Assembly (NCBI GenBank): GCA_025685495.1 | Contig: JAJNMT010000079.1 | Coordinates: 5,001 to 69,000, forward strand | DNA: 64,000 bases | Source: Huntiella abstrusa | Lineage: Eukaryota > Ascomycota > Sordariomycetes > Microascales > Ceratocystidaceae | Direction of reading: 5' to 3' | Part shown: piece by piece, positions 58,608 through 64,000 of the stretch | Numbering within the stretch: the stretch's first letter is position 1 | Layout: each line of letters opens with the position of its first letter | Translations under genes and position numbers: made by a program | Notes under the pieces: generated by a model | What the model saw: only the letters and a program-made list of their open reading frames with translations | Database searches by the model: none | What the model was told of the DNA's origin: nothing

Positions 58608-60158
58608 ATGAAGTATTAAAAGTATAAGAAGAAAGAAGGAGAAGAGATATATATGACAAGAGTAACAATGGTTATACTCAAAATTCACAGTCGACCAAAT
58701 AGATGGAAAAAAATTAAAAGAGAAATGCACGGGAGTTACAAAGGAGAGAGTGGTGGAGGTGGGAAAAAGGAAGCTACCAGGTTATATTAGGTCAAGCCAG
58801 AACCAAACGCCAGTGCCTTACCAGGAAGTGCTGCTGGCTGTATTAGAGGCGTTGGTGGAGGATGAAAGTTGACATACGACGGGTTCAGGCATCGCAAAAG
58901 TCAATAGTCATAATGCAAATTAAAGTGTGGATCATTCATGCTGGCATATGAGATGACCCAAAGAGGATGTGACCTGGGAATACCGTTTCTCCGTTGTCCT
59001 GGGTTTCTTGACATTTACAGCCGCCACACGGTTGATTCTGGTAGACGCGCTCCGTATAACGGAAGCCGAACCACGATCTGGTCTTTCTCTAGCAATCGGG
59101 TGCTTCGGGCCGGTCGAACAGAGAAAACAGAGTGCCACTTATGTATGCACATATATCTCCGTGTGCCTGGCCACATCGTCATCATGGTATAGAGCTAAGC
59201 GGATTGTCGGTAGACATTGCCGGGCTCCGACGTGTATTAGACGGTACCCTGGAATTGCCGGGGGGCTAACTGGGGCCCGAGGTCAAAGTTTACAGAAACT
59301 CGCTTGAGATGGACACACGTTTGTCTATGTAGGTTATGCATCCGGGCTCCACGTCAACCCCGCTTACCGAACAGAAGACTATGGAATTTTACAATTTGTA
59401 TTTTACACGCGTATAGTCTTTCTGTCTTTAGACGCCAGCTTTGTGTCTTTGTTTTCATTATACATGATATGTCAATCCCATTCCCTGCCATCGTGTCCGC
59501 GTTGCTATGACGTCTATTCTGACCGCCTACCAAAACTGGAACTCCTAAAAAGCTCCAAAAGCTCCGGGTCAATTCAGGGTGAAAAAGCAGGTCGTCTACA
59601 GTGTCGACAGTGTTGACTCGGTGCTTGCGTGTGAGACTTAACTCTTTTGAGATCTTATCTATCGAGCTAGCCAGTATGGCATGATGAGTACGTGATCGAT
59701 CCAGATCCCATTCCAAGGCACTTTCGTCTTTACACTATACCACCTCAGGGTTCAAATCAATAGCCGATAAGCATCTAGGCCCAGCCTCCAAATACATGAT
59801 TCATCCATCCAATGGAGTGCCTCTCAGTTCTGACCAATCATATCAAAGAATGCTGACCCCACTTTCAAAAGAACCCTTGATGTCACAGTCTTCAATGCTA
59901 TATACTAGGGTTGTATAGCTTCTGGCGCGACTGACTGAATCCGGCGTCGATGGGCTACTATTGGGCCGTTAAGCTTGTCGCCCGCCCAATTCTTGTCCAA
60001 GTGCATAGGAATTCTTGTAGTTACTCAAACCCCCCAGATGCAGGAGAAAATTCCCCCGCGTTTTCGTTTTTTTCCTATTCATCACCATTAATTATCATCA
60101 CGGCACTGACCAACCCGATTGCAATTTGGATTTTTCCCCTGCCCCCTCAAGTGAATTT

Positions 60159-60172
60159 CTTATCGCGATAAG
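60159..60172. promoter_or_regulatory. Palindromic double GATA site upstream of the GATA factor gene
   Basis: CTTATCGCGATAAG is a perfect 14-bp palindrome made of two inverted GATAAG motifs. It lies about 440 bases before the start codon. GATAAG is the core bound by fungal AreA/Gat1- and AreB/Dal80-type factors. Occupancy is inferred. Confidence 0.6.
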
Positions 60173-60256
60173 ACCAATCACTATTGAACCCACCTCTTTG
60201 CCAACCCATTTCTCTGGGTTCATCTCCTTGTTCTACGCGAGGGCGCCATCAAGTTT

Positions 60257-60478
60257 TTATCGATAACAATTCACTATCAACGGTTATCTCACTTACAATC
60301 CATCAATCATCACCACTTTCAGCCAATATCAGCGATATTTTGGTGAATACATTGCGATTTTCGCATGTTGTGGCATTTTCAAGCTTTCCCTTTGTTTCCT
60401 TGCTTCTCATCTTTTCAGCGGTTCATCTTGCTTTGTTTTCTGATTCTTATCGCGTTTTTGACTGTCATTTCGTGATAA
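60257..60478. promoter_or_regulatory. Cluster of further GATA motifs
   Basis: Within 222 bases: palindrome TTATCGATAA (60257-60266), TTATCT (60284-60289), CTTATC (60446-60451) and TGATAA (60473-60478). Together with the palindrome at 60159 this is a dense group of GATA cores just before the leader of the AreB-type gene. Confidence 0.5.
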
Positions 60479-60607
60479 CTGCTTCATTCTGATCCTCTGC
60501 ATCAGAGTTCACCTTTTGCTGCATCGCAAGCAATTAATTCGGCTTTTGAAAAAGAAGGCGTCGCCGATCATTCTTCTATTCGCGCGATTTTGTATCTACT
60601 AGTTACA

Positions 60608-63134
60608 ATGGAAGAGTCTGCTGTTGCTGAATTGCCTACTGCCGTGGCTGCTGTCCAGGAACAGCCCACAGAAGCATCTCCCACCGCCCCTCCTCCCTCT
60701 ATTACTTCTCCTACGGAAGCTGCTATCACTAAGATTGACAATACTGAGCCGACTCCTGCCGAAGCTGCCGTGTCTGCAGCTGTTGCGACAGCTATTGCTG
60801 CGACTGAAGCGGTTGAAGTTGCACCTGTTGAGACTGCGCCCGTTGAGACTGCGCCCGTTGAAGCTACAGTGACGACGGCCGAAGTTGTCATTCCTCATAC
60901 CACTGCTGCCGAGCATTCGGCTGCCCTCCACAGCTTGGCTCTCGCTACTGATGAGCATCAAATTGCCCAGCAAACTTTTGAACAACAACAGCAAAATTTG
61001 CAACAGGAGCAGGCGGCGCAACAGCAAGCCCAACAACAAGCTCAGCAACAGGCGGCGCAACAAGCTCAGCAGCAACAACAATTGCAAGATCAGCAGGTTC
61101 AAGCTCAGTTCCAACAACATCAACTCAACTTACAACAGCAGCAACAGCTCCAACAACAACGCCTTCAGCAACAAAGGTATGTCCTGTGTTGAATTTTCAT
61201 CGGTTAATGAATTCCATTTAACATGATTGTTAGACATGCCCCTCAAGCGGCAGCCACCCATCCATCATCATCTCAGCAGCCTATGTATCAAAATGCTTCA
61301 CAGCCTCCCAACAACTTGGTAAGTTCCGATTTTTTATAAAGATGGCTTCAACATTTTATTCAGCCTTTTGCGTCGAAAATGGCATTTCAACTACCTAATT
61401 CAGCAACATGCTCTTATCGGTTGGTGGATCATCAGATGCATCAACCTTATCAATGATGTCAGGGTTTTCATCTGAAAACAACATCTTGATCAAGGGTTAT
61501 TGTCATTGTTCTATTTGTACCACTTGAAGTACAATTTATTACAAATGACTACTCGATGAACGGAATATGCCATGTATCAACTTTAAGCATTTAATACTAA
61601 CACTTTTTCTAGCCTAGCTGTCAAAACTGTGGTACTCAAACCACTCCTCTCTGGCGTCGCGATGAAATGGGTTCTGTTCTCTGCAATGCTTGCGGTCTCT
61701 TTTTGAAACTTCATGGCAGACCACGTCCCATTAGTCTCAAAACCGATGTTATCAAGAGCAGAAATCGTGTGAAGGTTAACAGAAACGATGGCGAGGGTAT
61801 GAAGCGTAAGGTACGTACTAAACTTCCAATCACTAAAACCGCAGTATCACTAAAAATGTTAACAGCAACGTATGCAACAGCAACAACAGCAGCATGTTTA
61901 CCCTATTGCTCCTGAAATGAATGTTCTTGAACTGAATGCTATGGCTCAGGTTGCGCGTCGTGCAGTTAAGTCGGACGGCCAATCCGGGCAGCGCAATTCC
62001 TTGGGTTACACTGGTTTCAGTGGACTTGAAGATGCTCAGTATCAGGCTGCTCTCGGTCAGCTTCCTGCTGGCTCTGGTTCACCTGGACTGAATGGTGACG
62101 GACAGCAAAATGCCTATCAAAATGAGATAGCAACTCTCAAGACCCGCGTCAACGAGCTAGAGCTTATCAATGAGCTTTTCCGTGGTCGTCTTGGACAACT
62201 TGAACATGATGAGGCCAATGCTCGGAGAGGACAGGAAATTAGCGGAGCTACCGAATCAGCTCTTCGTCAGCAAATCGACGAATGGGTCAAGAATAACACG
62301 GAGCTCCGTACTCAGCTTGACGAGAGTCATCAGCGTGAGAATGCCCTCAAACGTCGTCTGGAAGAGGTTGAGACTGAACTCCATGCTCTCTACGATGCAT
62401 CTGGGCATCCCGAGCGTAAACGGGCTCGGGTTACTGATCCACTTCTAGAAGACCCCGCTCTCGCGCTTGCTACGCTTCACACACATACACACCATGCTGG
62501 TGATTCTGGCATGCAGCACCATATGGATGATGGTACTACTCATGATTTGTCACATGACACTGAGGCTGCTCGGGCTGCTCTATTGGCTTCCATGTCATTG
62601 CCTCTTGAGACACTTGCCAACGTCTCGGCTGAGCACATTGATCCTGCAATTCAGAGTGTACAGATCCCTGCTCATTTACAGGAAGAAGTTGAAGCCGGTC
62701 TGGCTGCTCATGCTGAGGCCGAAGCTCAAGCTCAAGCTCAGGCGCAAGCGCAAGCGCAAGCGCAAGCACAAGCACAGGCTCAGGCTCAGGCACAGGCACA
62801 GGCACAGGCTCAAGCTGATGCTGATGCTGAAGCCCAGGCACATGCTCAAAATACTTCAGTGGAAAACCATGATTTGGGAGACGTGATGGACGTTGCGCAC
62901 GGTGATACTGACATGCACACTGGTGATGTCGGCGAGCTGCAGCATGTTGAGCCCCAGCAAGCTGAAGGAGCGGAGCCGCAGGTGTCACACGATTTAGATG
63001 GACACATTGACATGGATTTGAATGTTGATAACGTCCCCAGTGGTCAACATCTTGACATGGAAATGTCTGGCGTTGTAGACGGGACGACAGAGGAAGAAGT
63101 CGCTGCCGATGGAGGTGAAATGGTCAAGAGTTAG
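60608..63134 (+). CDS. areB: GATA-type transcription factor with coiled coil, AreB/Dal80/ASD-4 type
   Basis: The CDS joins 60608-61176, 61234-61318, 61613-61810 and 61866-63134 (706 residues). The introns are 57, 294 and 55 bases. The N-terminus is Ala/Thr/Glu-rich, then poly-Gln/Ala (about residues 125-190). The single GATA finger has Cys221, Cys224, Cys242 and Cys245 with a 17-residue loop (CQNCGTQTTPLWRRDEMGSV) followed by the basic tail RPRPISLKTDVIKSRNRVK. A coiled coil follows (QNEIATLKTRVNELELINEL and a second segment). Then come a (Gln-Ala)n repeat and an acidic, His-containing C-terminus. Finger followed by coiled coil is diagnostic of the AreB/Dal80 nitrogen repressors, which oppose AreA at GATA sites. 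Much longer than A. nidulans AreB, mainly from low-complexity tails. Likely autoregulated (see promoter sites). Symbol by homology. Confidence 0.88.
60980..61176 (+). repeat. CAA/CAG-rich tract encoding poly-Gln/Ala in the GATA factor
   Basis: Mixed CAA, CAG and GC(G/C/T) codons encode a glutamine-rich stretch that runs to the exon 1 donor site. Interrupted rather than pure, so moderately stable. Confidence 0.85.
62715..62850 (+). repeat. Hexanucleotide CA(A/G)GC(N) minisatellite encoding (Gln-Ala)n
   Basis: About 20 near-identical six-base units in the last exon, flanked by Glu-Ala and Asp-Ala variants. Because the unit is six bases, gains and losses keep the frame. Confidence 0.9.
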
Positions 63135-64000
63135 GGTATTTTGCTTCTCTAGATAGATACGGTTTGAGTGAGGAGAAAAATGGTCTTGGTGTTTCTTGTT
63201 TTGCTAGCAATATCGTTTCAATGTTATCACGTGCGAATTAAATGGCTTCAAAGTATCTACCACTAGTACAAGTCTACCCACCTTCGGCGTTCTCGAAGGG
63301 TGCAGGCAGTTCGTGACAACATGACAGCTCGTAATCGGAAAGGTGCAACCCAACCTAATCGAGTTCCGTAAAAGGGCATGTTTAATATGCGTATGTACAA
63401 TGTTATATATGCCGTCTATAAACCCACTCACCCATAAACCCCACTGTAGCCAACCCGCAGATAAGCCAGCCCAACCTCCTTCCCGCGGAAATCCGTCGAT
63501 GCAACGCGTGATGTCATCATGCATGTTTTTTGTACCCGATGTTTCCGGATTGAGAAGGTTGGGAATAACGAAGTGAGCGGGTGGGAGCCGAGACGGATTG
63601 GAGTTATGGGGATGGAATGTTACTTTGTATGCATGTTTAGGACAAAGTAGGAGATATATCGTGTGTGTATGCATGTGTATTTGTAGGTGCATGCGAGAAA
63701 ATGCACCTCTATGATTGGTTTTGTATTGGGGTTCGTGGAGTTGGGTGGTATTTATACGGGTAGTTTGGGGAATCTTTTGAGGTTTGTTTTTGGTACGTTG
63801 TTGTTGATCAGCCGGTGGTTTGTGGGGTGTTTGTGGGAGATCTTGTTCAGTAGTTACATACGTTCCAAACTGGTGGATCTGAACAGGCAATTCACAGGAC
63901 TGCAAGTCCGATCGCTACAGAAAGGATCACCCACATTCTGTAAAAGTCACCCACCATGAATTTCTAGGCTCAAATTGTAACCCTTCTCTATTAACACCAT
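63135..64000. other. Intergenic 3' flank of the GATA gene, no supported gene
   Basis: Contains a GTATGTACAATG element near 63390 and a TGTATGCATGTGTAT-rich stretch near 63660. A 233-codon open frame on the minus strand (63204-63905) lacks an ATG at its start, domains and coding bias, and crosses these simple repeats, so it was rejected. Confidence 0.55.

Larger units (their letters stand above)
58608..60607. promoter_or_regulatory. Divergent intergenic region between SVF1 and the GATA factor gene
   Basis: 2.0 kb holding both promoters. It contains CCAAT motifs (for example at 59830 and 60174) and GATA motifs at 59654-59660 and 59766-59771. Towards the GATA gene there is a dense GATA cluster listed separately, followed by a pyrimidine-rich leader of about 150 bases. 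No convincing coding frame. Confidence 0.6.

Noticed and set aside
63204..63905. 233-codon minus-strand frame after the GATA gene
   Set aside because: No ATG at its beginning, crosses TGTATGCATG simple repeats, and has no coding bias or domain.
1..64000. Mobile elements, CRISPR arrays, tRNA or rRNA genes
   Set aside because: No transposase, reverse transcriptase, terminal repeats, spaced direct repeats or B-box-like tRNA promoter pairs were recognised. A tRNAscan or repeat search could overturn this.

Overview
The window is chromosomal DNA from a filamentous ascomycete (Pezizomycotina). The evidence is short introns of mostly 50-60 bp with CTAAC/CTGAC branch sites and GT-AG ends, gene spacing of 3-4 kb, a HET-domain (heterokaryon incompatibility) protein, an AreB/Dal80-type GATA factor, a WSC-domain wall sensor, and clear homologues of fungal housekeeping genes. 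I could not settle class or species. No rRNA, tRNA, CRISPR array or transposon was recognised. Exon joins were worked out by hand from splice signals and reading-frame continuity.

Left part (1-12.1 kb): the 5' two-thirds or less of a multi-KH vigilin/Scp160 gene runs leftwards off the window edge. It is divergent from a PMS1 (MutL-alpha) mismatch-repair gene, and a large solitary HET-domain gene follows. Centre-left (12-31.7 kb): a CSC1/Rsn1-type membrane protein, a kelch-propeller protein with one membrane span and a long tail, a convergent membrane-anchored PI-PLC-X-like phosphodiesterase, about 6.7 kb of gene-poor DNA, and a WSC stress sensor. Three of these are plasma-membrane or wall-facing proteins, but nothing shows that they are co-regulated.

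Centre (32.3-47.7 kb): THO2, the large scaffold of the THO/TREX mRNA-export complex, spans about 6.8 kb. It is followed by homoserine O-acetyltransferase (MET2, methionine synthesis), convergent with a GRAM-VASt (Lam/Ltc) sterol-transfer protein, and then by a small unrecognised gene.

Right part (49.5-63.1 kb) is gene-dense: a MIT-domain coiled-coil protein whose first intron appears to be GC-AG; a JMJD5/KDM8-like JmjC protein; a small Prp3_C/DUF1115-like protein; an HDDC2/YGK1-type 5'-nucleotidase whose first coding exon is only four bases; a cyclin; an unrecognised 182-residue protein; SVF1; and an AreB-type GATA repressor. The GATA gene has a cluster of GATA sites in its own promoter, including a perfect 14-bp palindrome.

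The most interesting observations are the GATA palindrome, a 134-codon open extension in frame after the THO2 stop codon, the GC-AG intron, the four-base first exon, the missing start codon of the Lam gene, and possible intron retention in the GATA gene that would remove its coiled coil. I did not find a new defence or mobile system.
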